From: Mycolicibacterium iranicum
GTDB taxonomy: Bacteria > Actinomycetota > Actinomycetes > Mycobacteriales > Mycobacteriaceae
Direction of reading: 5' to 3'
DNA: 64,000 nt
Assembly (NCBI RefSeq): GCF_014190915.1
Contig: NZ_JACHVU010000002.1
Coordinates: 372,001 to 436,000, forward strand
Part shown: piece after piece, positions 7,668 through 15,111 of the stretch
How the letters are laid out: the number at the start of each line of letters is the position of its first letter
Numbering within the stretch: position 1 is the first letter of the stretch
Notes under the pieces: generated by a model
Told to the model about the DNA's origin: nothing
Seen by the model: the letters and a program-made list of their open reading frames with translations, nothing else
Database searches by the model: none
Program-made: the position numbers and the translations under genes

Positions 7668-9428
7668 CTACGACCGCGGCGGTCTCAGGTACCGCGCGCC
7701 ATCCGCGCGACACCGATGCCGTTCGACGAGAACGTCAAACGGGGTTCGCCCCTTCGCATCCCGTAACGACCTGACCGCACCGTGCCGAATCAACCCCGCG
7801 ACGATGCCGGCAGGTGCACCGTGCCATGCCGCCTGGTGTAGCGCGGTGAACCGAGCCGAGCCACCCGGCCGCACCCCGTTGATGTCGACCCGCGTCCGCG
7901 GGTCGTCGAGCATCGCGAACACAGTCACCCAGTCACCGGCCTTCGCCGCATCGGCGAACCGGTGCTGGGCACCGACCGCATACGCAGAAGGCGTTCCGGG
8001 ATGCAGACGCTGCAACGCCTTTCGGAAGGCGACGTTGGGATGCGCGGCCGGCAGTGCTTCCTGAACGTCGGTCAGTGCCCTATCGACGCTGACGCCTCGT
8101 AGCCGTGCCCCGTACAACGCCCCCACGGTCGGTGTGCGGCTGTACGCGCCGACACAATGCACCAGCACGGTGCGTCCATCGCCGCGTAGCTGCTCCACCG
8201 CGCGCACCGCATCGAGCAGAACAAAGTCGAGGTGCGGGTTCTCGTCGTCGGCGACTCGGTCGATCAAACGCACTTCCACGTGCGGCATACCCGCGGGAAC
8301 GTCGCCGTCGGCCACCCGACACAACGACACCACCGCGTCGACATCCGCCGGTAGTCGGCGCAGCACGCCGATCCCGCCCAGCACCACACCATCGTCGTAC
8401 GGATGGCGCGCGACCGTGCCGATCGGGGAACCGGGATAGGAGAAGTCGAACTGGTCCGGTTCACCACCACGGTGGATCGCAGACGCCACGTCGACGAGGC
8501 CGCGTGCCGTGATGCCCGGCCATCCGTGCAGCAACGCGCGCCACCGCACGGGCACTGCGGAGGCACCGTACGCCGCGCCGAGCAGCCCTCCGGCGATCGC
8601 GGCGATGGTGTCGGTGTCATGCCCCGCCCGCACTGCTGCGTCGAGCGCCAACCGGAGATGGTCGGCACGAAACACCCCGGACGCCGGGTCGTCTACGGGC
8701 ACGGGCGTGGTGCTGATCGCCGACCATGCCGCCTGCAGCGCGGCCACCACCCAACCGTTGTGCGCGAACGACGACGGGCGTCCCGCCTCCGCCGCGTCCA
8801 GCCGCTCCTGCCACACCTTGCGGCGGCTCCAGTCGATGTGGCGCAAACCGATTCGGACATCGAGCTGTGCGGTGAGCACCGCGTGCCGGATCGCGCAGCA
8901 CCAGAGCACGCAGGCGTCACCGGCGTCAGGGTCGAAATGGGTGAGTTCGCTCAAAGCACCCGCCGCTTCAACCATTGCGTCCTCGTCGTCGAGGTAGGCG
9001 AGCGCTACCGGCGCGGTCCGCATCAGCGAACCGTTGCCCGCCGTGCGGCCGGTGCGCTCGTGCAGTCTGGCTGCTGCTTCACGGGCCCACGCCGCCGTAA
9101 CGCCACCCGGCTCCGCGGCGGCTATAAGCACCGAGCGGGTCTGGATGCCGACATCCTTCGCCTGCAGCGACCATACGTGCCAGCGCGCGACGATCTCATC
9201 CTTTGCTTCCGGTGCACGCAGGTCTGCGCCGGTCGCGGCCACCTCGGCGATGGCGATGGCCATCGAGGTGTCGTCGGTCCACTCGCCGGGCTCCCATATG
9301 CCACCCCCGACCATCGCGACGTCGAGTTGAGGGCCACGCGGCGGGCCGAACTCATACGGCGCGCCGAGCGCGTCACCGGCTGCGGTGGCCAGCAGGACAC
9401 CCTCGATGCGGTCGTGCAAAGACGTCAT
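7668..9428 (-). CDS. ADP-ribosylglycohydrolase - dual-specificity phosphatase - ankyrin fusion
   Basis: A 586-residue three-domain protein. Residues 1 to about 335 are a DraG/ARH-type ADP-ribosylglycohydrolase with the metal-binding motifs GDALGAPYEF, WTDDTSMA and GHDTDTIAAIAGG; this family removes ADP-ribose from proteins or nucleic acids. Residues about 345-475 form a dual-specificity phosphatase-like domain with the CX5R loop HCVGAYSR (about 421-428). Residues about 490-570 read as ankyrin repeats (TALHQAAWHG, LIRHGAVRSLRDAKGRTP). The ATG has a strong GGAGGGGG site 6 nt upstream, and a palindromic operator lies just beyond it. It is divergent from the macro/SIR2 gene. The combination suggests control of ADP-ribosylation; phosphatase substrate unknown. 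Confidence 0.85.
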   Translation of the reverse strand: MTSLHDRIEGVLLATAAGDALGAPYEFGPPRGPQLDVAMVGGGIWEPGEWTDDTSMAIAIAEVAATGADLRAPEAKDEIVARWHVWSLQAKDVGIQTRSVLIAAAEPGGVTAAWAREAAARLHERTGRTAGNGSLMRTAPVALAYLDDEDAMVEAAGALSELTHFDPDAGDACVLWCCAIRHAVLTAQLDVRIGLRHIDWSRRKVWQERLDAAEAGRPSSFAHNGWVVAALQAAWSAISTTPVPVDDPASGVFRADHLRLALDAAVRAGHDTDTIAAIAGGLLGAAYGASAVPVRWRALLHGWPGITARGLVDVASAIHRGGEPDQFDFSYPGSPIGTVARHPYDDGVVLGGIGVLRRLPADVDAVVSLCRVADGDVPAGMPHVEVRLIDRVADDENPHLDFVLLDAVRAVEQLRGDGRTVLVHCVGAYSRTPTVGALYGARLRGVSVDRALTDVQEALPAAHPNVAFRKALQRLHPGTPSAYAVGAQHRFADAAKAGDWVTVFAMLDDPRTRVDINGVRPGGSARFTALHQAAWHGAPAGIVAGLIRHGAVRSLRDAKGRTPFDVLVERHRCRADGARYLRPPRS

Positions 9429-9447
9429 GACGTCCCCCTCCGCTCAC

Positions 9448-9467
9448 TTTGCGCATATTTGCGCTAA
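9448..9467. promoter_or_regulatory. Palindromic operator, NrtR-type box candidate
   Basis: TTTGCGCA-N4-TGCGCTAA forms a 20-bp palindrome with one mismatched pair, 20 bp upstream of the ADP-ribosylglycohydrolase start. A related sequence, TTAGCGCA-N4-TGCTCTAT, lies upstream of the Nudix/winged-helix regulator at 14230-14249. Regulation of both genes by that regulator is inferred. Confidence 0.6.
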
Positions 9468-9560
9468 TTAGCTTTTACTGTACTCCACGGCGCCGACGTC
9501 CACCACAGACGTCCCGAGCCGCAGCGGAGGGACGGCCGCGGACTACCCGCCGAAGCGCAG

Positions 9561-9575
9561 ATTCGAGCCTCGAAT
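9561..9575. promoter_or_regulatory. Perfect palindrome over the macro-SIR2 start codon
   Basis: ATTCGAG-C-CTCGAAT is a perfect 7+7 bp inverted repeat with a 1-nt spacer. It overlaps the first two bases of the ATG at 9574. It could be an operator, a hairpin occluding initiation, or a hint that the true start is a GTG at 9601 or 9604. Confidence 0.5.
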
Positions 9576-11157
9576 GGCACCGTCCGTCGCTACAGTCACG
9601 GTGGTGGGACATCTCTTCGTCACTCGCGGTGACCTGACCAAGCTCGCCTGCGACGGGATGCTGATTCCGTGTGACTCGGCGGGGCATGTCAACCCCGGCT
9701 GGAGCGACGTGCTTCCTCCCGGCCTGCCACGGTCGGACGCGTATCCCGAGTGGCTGGTTCTCGACGGCCGGCCGAACAACGCCGGCCTCGTCGCCCTTCC
9801 CGCCGTCGACGGCCGCGCGGTATGGGCCTTCGCCTCCGTGGACATCGACCGCGATGCCACGCCGGAGGACGTCGTCGACCGGACGTGGAAAGCTCTGACG
9901 CACGTAGCCGGCCATATCGCCGCTCGTGAGGGCCGCGCGGCGCCGTTGATCGGCCTCCCGCTACCGGGTGCCGGCCATGGCGGACTGGGGACTCGACGAG
10001 CCGAGGTCATCAAGTCGCTGCTGCAGCGTTATCGTGACGCCTCACTGACGGCCGACGTGGCGCTCGTGCTGTGGGATCGTCGCGACTTCGCCGCGATCCA
10101 GGAGCGTCGGAATGACGACGACTGGTGCGAGCTCTCTGACGAACTCCGCTCTGAGGCAGATCGATTGGGCAAGCTGGCCGCGGAGGGCGAGCTATCGTTG
10201 TTCCTCGGCGCCGGAGTGTCCACGCCCGTCGGGCTGCCGAATTGGTCGCAGCTGTTGAACGCGCTGGCCGAGGAGGCGGGACTCGACGCCCCACCCGATG
10301 ACGCCGACCCCTTCAAGGCCGCCGAACCGATCGCCGAGAAACTGGGGGACGGGTACCACGAGGCCGTCCGCCGTCGGCTCGCGCATCGGCTTCACGGCGT
10401 CGGTCACGCGCTCCTTGCCAGCGTCGACGTCCAACGGATGGTGACCACGAATTTCGACGACTGCATGGAGACAGCGTTGAAAGCGCCGATGGGCGAAACC
10501 TTTCGCGTGCTCACCCGCCAACTGGCGGCGGGCGGGTCGCGCTGGCTGCTCAAGATCAACGGCGATGTCGAACAACCGGGCTCCATTGTGCTGACCGAAA
10601 CTGACCTCACGCGTCATCCTGACGAGCGGCGCGCCCTTGAGGGTGTTGTTCAGAGCTTGTTGCTGACCAGTCATCTCCTGTTCGTCGGGTTCAGCCTCAC
10701 CGACAAGAACTTCCTCGCCATGGCCGAAGCGGTGTCGAAGGTCCGCGCGAGGGCGCAGGGCGCAAAGCCGTCGAAGTCGGGGACCGCGCTCGCGCTCACG
10801 ACCCGAGGACGCGACCGAGCGCTCTATACCGATCTGCGGATGTTGTCGATGGGGGCGGAGTCGTCCGCTGAGGGCGCGCGCATCCTGGAGATCTTTCTGG
10901 ACCGAATGGTGTGGACCGCCGCCACGCAAAGCACACTCGCGGGCGAGTACCTGTTGGACAACCGCTATTCGAGCGGACTGTCCGGCCCCGACGCTGCCCT
11001 CCGGGACCTGCTGATCGCGATGACCGAAAAGGCAAGTGCTGAAGCGAGGTCGAGCAACGGATGGAACCGAGTCGCCGACTGCCTGCGCAGCCTCGGCGCA
11101 GACGATGCGCTGGTTCCTCGCGTCACCTCGGATCGATCCACCACGGCGGAAAACTGA
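9574..11157 (+). CDS. Macro-like domain / SIR2-like domain fusion protein
   Basis: A 527-residue protein. The first about 185 residues resemble a macro (ADP-ribose-binding) domain: VTRGDLTKLACDGMLIPCD near the N-terminus and LPLPGAGHGGLGTRRAEVI near 128. From about 195 a SIR2_2-type domain follows, with the NAD-binding LSLFLGAGVSTPVGLPNW (206), MVTTNFDD (about 290), a KINGDVEQPGSIVLTETDL segment (about 327) and LLFVGFSLTDKNF. Bacterial SIR2 proteins of this class often degrade NAD+ in phage defence. The Gly-preceding position that is usually the catalytic His (KLHGD) is Asn here, so NADase activity is uncertain. GTG codons at 9601/9604 are alternative starts. It converges with the HNH gene, overlapping it by 35 bp. 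Confidence 0.75.
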   Translation: MAPSVATVTVVGHLFVTRGDLTKLACDGMLIPCDSAGHVNPGWSDVLPPGLPRSDAYPEWLVLDGRPNNAGLVALPAVDGRAVWAFASVDIDRDATPEDVVDRTWKALTHVAGHIAAREGRAAPLIGLPLPGAGHGGLGTRRAEVIKSLLQRYRDASLTADVALVLWDRRDFAAIQERRNDDDWCELSDELRSEADRLGKLAAEGELSLFLGAGVSTPVGLPNWSQLLNALAEEAGLDAPPDDADPFKAAEPIAEKLGDGYHEAVRRRLAHRLHGVGHALLASVDVQRMVTTNFDDCMETALKAPMGETFRVLTRQLAAGGSRWLLKINGDVEQPGSIVLTETDLTRHPDERRALEGVVQSLLLTSHLLFVGFSLTDKNFLAMAEAVSKVRARAQGAKPSKSGTALALTTRGRDRALYTDLRMLSMGAESSAEGARILEIFLDRMVWTAATQSTLAGEYLLDNRYSSGLSGPDAALRDLLIAMTEKASAEARSSNGWNRVADCLRSLGADDALVPRVTSDRSTTAEN

Positions 11158-12205
11158 TGTCCAGGCGTTCACTTCGCTTGTAGCCCGACCACGTCGGCAC
11201 ACCTGTAGGCTGACCGCGGAAAACACCCCGGGCAGCGGCAACCACTCGCTCACGCTGCGTCGGCCACTGCAACTCTGCCGCAATGCCCTCCAGCGCCGAC
11301 AACCGTGTGCCGTCGAGCGCACGGTCCATCAATGCCATCGCGGGCAGCGCATTGCTCTTGTCACCGTTGCATCGTCGGCAGGCCAGAACCAGATTGGCCA
11401 GACCGTCGATTCCCACCAGCGACCACGGCAACACATGGTCGATCGGATTGTCCGGCGGAAGGTGCGTCCCGCAGTAGAAGCAGTGCGGTCCGAACGCATC
11501 CTTGAACGGGCCTCTGACTGCCGCCAGCGCGGTACGTTCCCGCCCGAAGAGGTGCCCAGCGACATCGGGCACGTCTGATTCGAGGAATTTGTTCATCCGC
11601 CGCACGTCCTCGACCCACATGATCTCGAGCGCCGGCTTCAGCAACCCGGCAAGCCGCGCCAGTCCGTAGGCAACGCCGGTCTTCAATTCGATGGCGTCGC
11701 CGTGTGCCCGAACCGCGGACCGCGACACGTTCTCCCCGAGGAACGAGTCCTCATACAGGAACGGGTCGCTCACTGAGGCGCCGGGTAGCTTCTGCAGTCG
11801 GGGCAGTGGCTGCTTGATCAGGGCGATCGCGATGTGGTCGATGGCCGCCGCGTAAGCCGCGGGTGCGCGCAGCATCGCAATCTCGAGCGACGTTCGGCTG
11901 TTCCCGACCCTTGCCGCTGCCCGGAACGCCTTGGTTGCGTCGATGATTCGCGTTCTGGTTCCGGTGCGGCGCTGGGCGAGGTCATGCCCTTCGAACGGCC
12001 GGACCTGGTGCCAGTAGAGCGCAAGGACGCGGTGGGCAATGTCCGGGATCGGCACCGTCAGCGGATCGTCGTCCCGCGGCGGCAGATTCTCGATCGAATG
12101 CTCGATCAACGCCATCAGTGTTGCGAGCTTGTATGTGGCGTCTCGTTGGCCATGCTCGAGTATTGCGATGACACGCTGGCCGAGCAGGAGTGGATCAGGC
12201 TCCAT
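11123..12205 (-). CDS. HNH endonuclease domain protein
   Basis: A 360-residue protein whose C-terminal part holds a classic HNH nuclease: HCFYCGTHLP at about residue 241, then PIDHVLPWS and a second zinc pair in ACRRCNGDKSN. The roughly 235 residues before it are an alpha-helical segment without a motif I can name. HNH enzymes of this form cut DNA in restriction, phage packaging or mobile elements. ATG 12205 has no outstanding Shine-Dalgarno. The 3' end overlaps the convergent macro-SIR2 gene by 35 bp, which makes a compact cluster boundary. Target and partner are unknown. Confidence 0.85.
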   Translation of the reverse strand: MEPDPLLLGQRVIAILEHGQRDATYKLATLMALIEHSIENLPPRDDDPLTVPIPDIAHRVLALYWHQVRPFEGHDLAQRRTGTRTRIIDATKAFRAAARVGNSRTSLEIAMLRAPAAYAAAIDHIAIALIKQPLPRLQKLPGASVSDPFLYEDSFLGENVSRSAVRAHGDAIELKTGVAYGLARLAGLLKPALEIMWVEDVRRMNKFLESDVPDVAGHLFGRERTALAAVRGPFKDAFGPHCFYCGTHLPPDNPIDHVLPWSLVGIDGLANLVLACRRCNGDKSNALPAMALMDRALDGTRLSALEGIAAELQWPTQRERVVAAARGVFRGQPTGVPTWSGYKRSERLDISFPPWWIDPR

Positions 12206-12328
12206 GGCTCGGCCACCTCACCTGGTGGTAACTCGGCACGTGTCCATTATCGGCCGGAGCCGCCTCGATCCTGTCGATTTTCGTGCGACCGTCGGCAGGT
12301 GGCACGGTCCGCAACCTGCGGTAGTGCA

Positions 12329-12937
12329 CTACTGCAAAGACAGTGGGTACTCCGGACCGATCAACCGAGCGAAGGCGTCCTGCGAGGCGCGACGAGTGGG
12401 CGGCCATCCCTGCTGCCATACGCGCAGCGGCACGTCGGCCTGCGGATCGAACCTGCTTGCCAGCCGGCGGTACTCCTGGTTTCGCCATCCCCATAGACGG
12501 CGGTGACCGTTCGCGAACTCCGCCAGCCGCTCGATCTGCTGCCGTTGCACCTCAGGCAGGGCACGGCCCTGCACGCCGATTCCGTTCATCACGCTGTGCC
12601 GACCCAGGGCAAAGGGGCGAAAGCCCCACGCGGTCTCCACCGCCGAGTTGACGGCCCGGCAGTTCTCGCAAGCCAGCCACGACCAGCGCGAGCGGCCGCC
12701 GGCTGTCGCCCGAAGGCAGATGATGCACAGGTCGTGTTCCCGAGAGACGTCGGCGTCCTCCCACGTGACGGGGGAGTCCTCATCGCGGCAGGACTGCCAT
12801 CGCGCAGCGCCATCCGAATGTGATTGCGTGAATTGCGGCAGCGGCCCGCGCAGCCCGCCGCACGGAATGTGCACGGACAGTTCTCTGATACGTTCGCGCA
12901 GGGCCGCATCGGTGGCACTCAATTCGTGGTGCGTCAT
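12329..12937 (-). CDS. Hypothetical zinc-knuckle protein
   Basis: A 202-residue protein starting MTHHELSATDAAL. It has CIIC at about residue 70 and CENC at about 89, a four-cysteine knuckle that probably binds zinc, followed by a basic Trp/Arg-rich C-terminal half (RRLWGWRNQEYRRLASRF). ATG 12937 has AGGAG about 10 nt upstream, better than the ATG 48 bp further upstream. The Cys pattern resembles degenerate HNH or recombination-associated zinc motifs, but the catalytic His-Asn signature is not evident, so no function is assigned. It lies 123 bp upstream of the HNH gene on the same strand. Confidence 0.6.
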   Translation of the reverse strand: MTHHELSATDAALRERIRELSVHIPCGGLRGPLPQFTQSHSDGAARWQSCRDEDSPVTWEDADVSREHDLCIICLRATAGGRSRWSWLACENCRAVNSAVETAWGFRPFALGRHSVMNGIGVQGRALPEVQRQQIERLAEFANGHRRLWGWRNQEYRRLASRFDPQADVPLRVWQQGWPPTRRASQDAFARLIGPEYPLSLQ

Positions 12938-13123
12938 TTCTCGTCGCTCCTGGCGACGCCACCCTCGGGCGTCCACCGCTTGCACGCGTCGCGTGCCGGC
13001 TCTTCCCCTGGGGCACCGTGCGGCGGTCGCGCGGTTGCCGGGACGACGGGCCAGGTACCCGAACGGTCGTCCGCTCGTGAGCTGCGTCCAGAGTATCTGA
13101 GGACTCTGACAAGTCGCCGGAGC

Positions 13124-14113
13124 TCATGCGCGCTGGACGAAGTTCTCGGCGCGCACCTCGCTTTCGCCCGACCACCGGTACGCCGTCAACGCCTCACCCT
13201 TCACAGCGCTGAAGTCCAGACACGCGGTCCGGGCCGTCCAGTCGACGAGATGCTCGGGAGTACCACCTCGCCAGTAATGGCCGAAGAAGACCGGCACTGG
13301 CCCGTCGTAGCCATAGGAGTGCGATGCTGCCGGCGCCGCGACGTGGTTCAGCGGGGGGTAGGGCGATCCGTCCTCGGTGGTGAATGTGCTTTCCACCAGG
13401 ACGGTTTCACCCAACGATGACGCCGTCTCGCCCCACCATCGAACTCTGGCGCTCGTCCGAACCTGGCCGTCCTTGTCCCGGTATGCGGGTTGTCCGTGCT
13501 CCGTCAGGCTGAGTTCCGGGCCTTTGAGGAGTGTCTCGATTGCCTGGTAGAGCGGCTCGCCGTCCGTCGTCGCGCGCACCAGTTGATCAATCGAGGTGAA
13601 CCGGTTGCCACCGAGTTCGGCCTGCACGACGGCGACCGACTCGGGGTGCCAGCACGCGTGGACGACGCGGAGCCCGTCGAGGTCCAGCCACAGCGGCAGC
13701 GTCATGAACCAGTCCAGGTAATGAGCGCGCTGGACGTCGGAGAGCTGCTCCAGAAACGCTCGGTGCTGGTGATCGTTCTTGTCAGTGTGCGGTCGCAGAT
13801 AGTTGCCGCTCTCGGCCGGCGATTCAGTGGCGTAGGCGATCGCGTTGAACTCGTGGTTGCCCATCACGACCTGTGCGGTGCCGGCGTCGGCCATCGCCTT
13901 CGCGACCTCAAGCACGCGCAGTTGTTCTGGGCCCCGGTCGATCAGGTCACCGACGAAGATGACGGTGCGGAGCGGGTGTCGGTACGCGCCGTTCGGAGCG
14001 TCAGGTCGGTAACCGAGGTCGACGAGCAGCGCCTCCAGCTTGGCGGCGCACCCGTGGACATCACCGATGATGTCGTAACCTCGCGTACCGCGCTCGTCCA
14101 ACGTTGCATCCAT
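13124..14113 (-). CDS. Calcineurin-like metallophosphoesterase
   Basis: A 329-residue phosphoesterase with the motifs of the PPP/ApaH/PrpE group: GDVHG (residues 17-21), VGDLIDRGPEQ (about 50) and MGNHEFN (about 84), and later His residues (ACWHPES) that complete a two-metal site. Family members hydrolyse phosphoproteins, diadenosine tetraphosphate or RNA ends. The region after about residue 200 is specific to this subgroup and includes FFGHYWRGG. It is transcribed divergently from the NrtR-like Nudix gene across a 163-bp intergenic region and could share its regulation. The substrate cannot be chosen from sequence alone. Confidence 0.85.
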   Translation of the reverse strand: MDATLDERGTRGYDIIGDVHGCAAKLEALLVDLGYRPDAPNGAYRHPLRTVIFVGDLIDRGPEQLRVLEVAKAMADAGTAQVVMGNHEFNAIAYATESPAESGNYLRPHTDKNDHQHRAFLEQLSDVQRAHYLDWFMTLPLWLDLDGLRVVHACWHPESVAVVQAELGGNRFTSIDQLVRATTDGEPLYQAIETLLKGPELSLTEHGQPAYRDKDGQVRTSARVRWWGETASSLGETVLVESTFTTEDGSPYPPLNHVAAPAASHSYGYDGPVPVFFGHYWRGGTPEHLVDWTARTACLDFSAVKGEALTAYRWSGESEVRAENFVQRA

Positions 14114-14229
14114 GCGGGTCTCCTTCTGTAGACCGTTTGTGGCTTCGCGACAATGATGCGGCCCGTCGGTGCGATCAAGGCGCGCGGCCCGAGCTTCCTT
14201 GGATATCGATGGCGCTCAATCCCGAATGA

Positions 14230-14249
14230 TTAGCGCACATCTGCTCTAT
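14230..14249. promoter_or_regulatory. Degenerate NrtR-type box upstream of the Nudix regulator
   Basis: TTAGCGCA-N4-TGCTCTAT keeps one perfect half-site of the palindrome found at 9448-9467, and 6 of 8 bases of the other. It ends 27 bp before the chosen start of the Nudix/winged-helix gene. A TAGCAT -10-like box follows at 14260-14265. Autoregulation is inferred. Confidence 0.5.
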
Positions 14250-14276
14250 ATGTCCACGGTAGCATCTGAACCCGAC

Positions 14277-14930
14277 ATGAATGACCGCATCTATCGAGAC
14301 AGCAGCGGAAAGACCCTTGACGCCTACCCACGTCCATCGGTTGCCGTCGACACCGCGCTGCTGACGCTGGCAGGCGACCTCGGACTGGTTGTGTTCGAAG
14401 TTCGTCGCAACAACGGCAGAGGCTGGGGCCTGCCGGGCACATTCCTGCACGAGGGCGAGACGCTCGCCAAAGCTGTCGACCGTTCGTTGCGCGAGAAGGG
14501 CGGGGTCGCTGGGTTCCATCCGCGACAACTACATGTGTTCGACGACCCCACGCGCGATGAACGGGGGTGGGTCCTGTCCGTCGCTCACGTCGACGTCGTG
14601 CAGATCGACCGCCTGGCGTCTCGATATGTGGATTCGACGAGGCTGGCCCCGGTGAGTGCTCCGGGACGGCTGCCTTACGACCACTCCGACATCATTGCCC
14701 TTGCGGTCGAACACATTCGGTCTCGCTATGCCGATACACCGGACCCCGACAGGCTCCTCGGTGAAGAGTTCACCATGCTCGAATTGCGGACAGCCCACGA
14801 GGCAGTCGCGGGGCGTGGCCTACAGCGCGACCGATTCCGGCGCACGATGGAACCCCAACTTGTGGCAACCGGTGCGGTGGCCGCCGGCACTCGCGGCCGA
14901 CCCGCTGAATTGTTTCGACGACGCCCCTAG
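14277..14930 (+). CDS. NrtR-like Nudix / winged-helix transcriptional regulator
   Basis: A 217-residue protein with an N-terminal Nudix fold (VDTALLTLAG, then GWGLPGTFLHEGETL) and a C-terminal winged helix with the ending typical of NrtR (FTMLELRTAHEAV, later GRPAELFRR). NrtR repressors bind ADP-ribose or related nucleotides and usually control NAD metabolism. The Nudix box reads REKGG where the catalytic REXXEE is expected, so it is probably a sensor, not a hydrolase. ATG 14277 follows a TAGCAT -10 box and may be leaderless; ATG 14250 is an alternative that would abut the operator. The linked ADP-ribosylglycohydrolase carries a matching box and is a likely target. Confidence 0.75.
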   Translation: MNDRIYRDSSGKTLDAYPRPSVAVDTALLTLAGDLGLVVFEVRRNNGRGWGLPGTFLHEGETLAKAVDRSLREKGGVAGFHPRQLHVFDDPTRDERGWVLSVAHVDVVQIDRLASRYVDSTRLAPVSAPGRLPYDHSDIIALAVEHIRSRYADTPDPDRLLGEEFTMLELRTAHEAVAGRGLQRDRFRRTMEPQLVATGAVAAGTRGRPAELFRRRP

Positions 14931-15111
14931 CGCGGCTGCCCTATGAGTTCCGGCCGCCGCGGGGCCCCGAGCCGCCGGTCGGCATGGTCGGCGGCGGGCC
15001 GCAACCGTTTCTTGCGCCGGTGCGCTCACCAGCAGCGCTGCGTGCAACCGATCGGCTCATAACTGCGGCCGAACTCGCTACCATCCCCTCGACGGAGGGG
15101 AGACGTCGACG

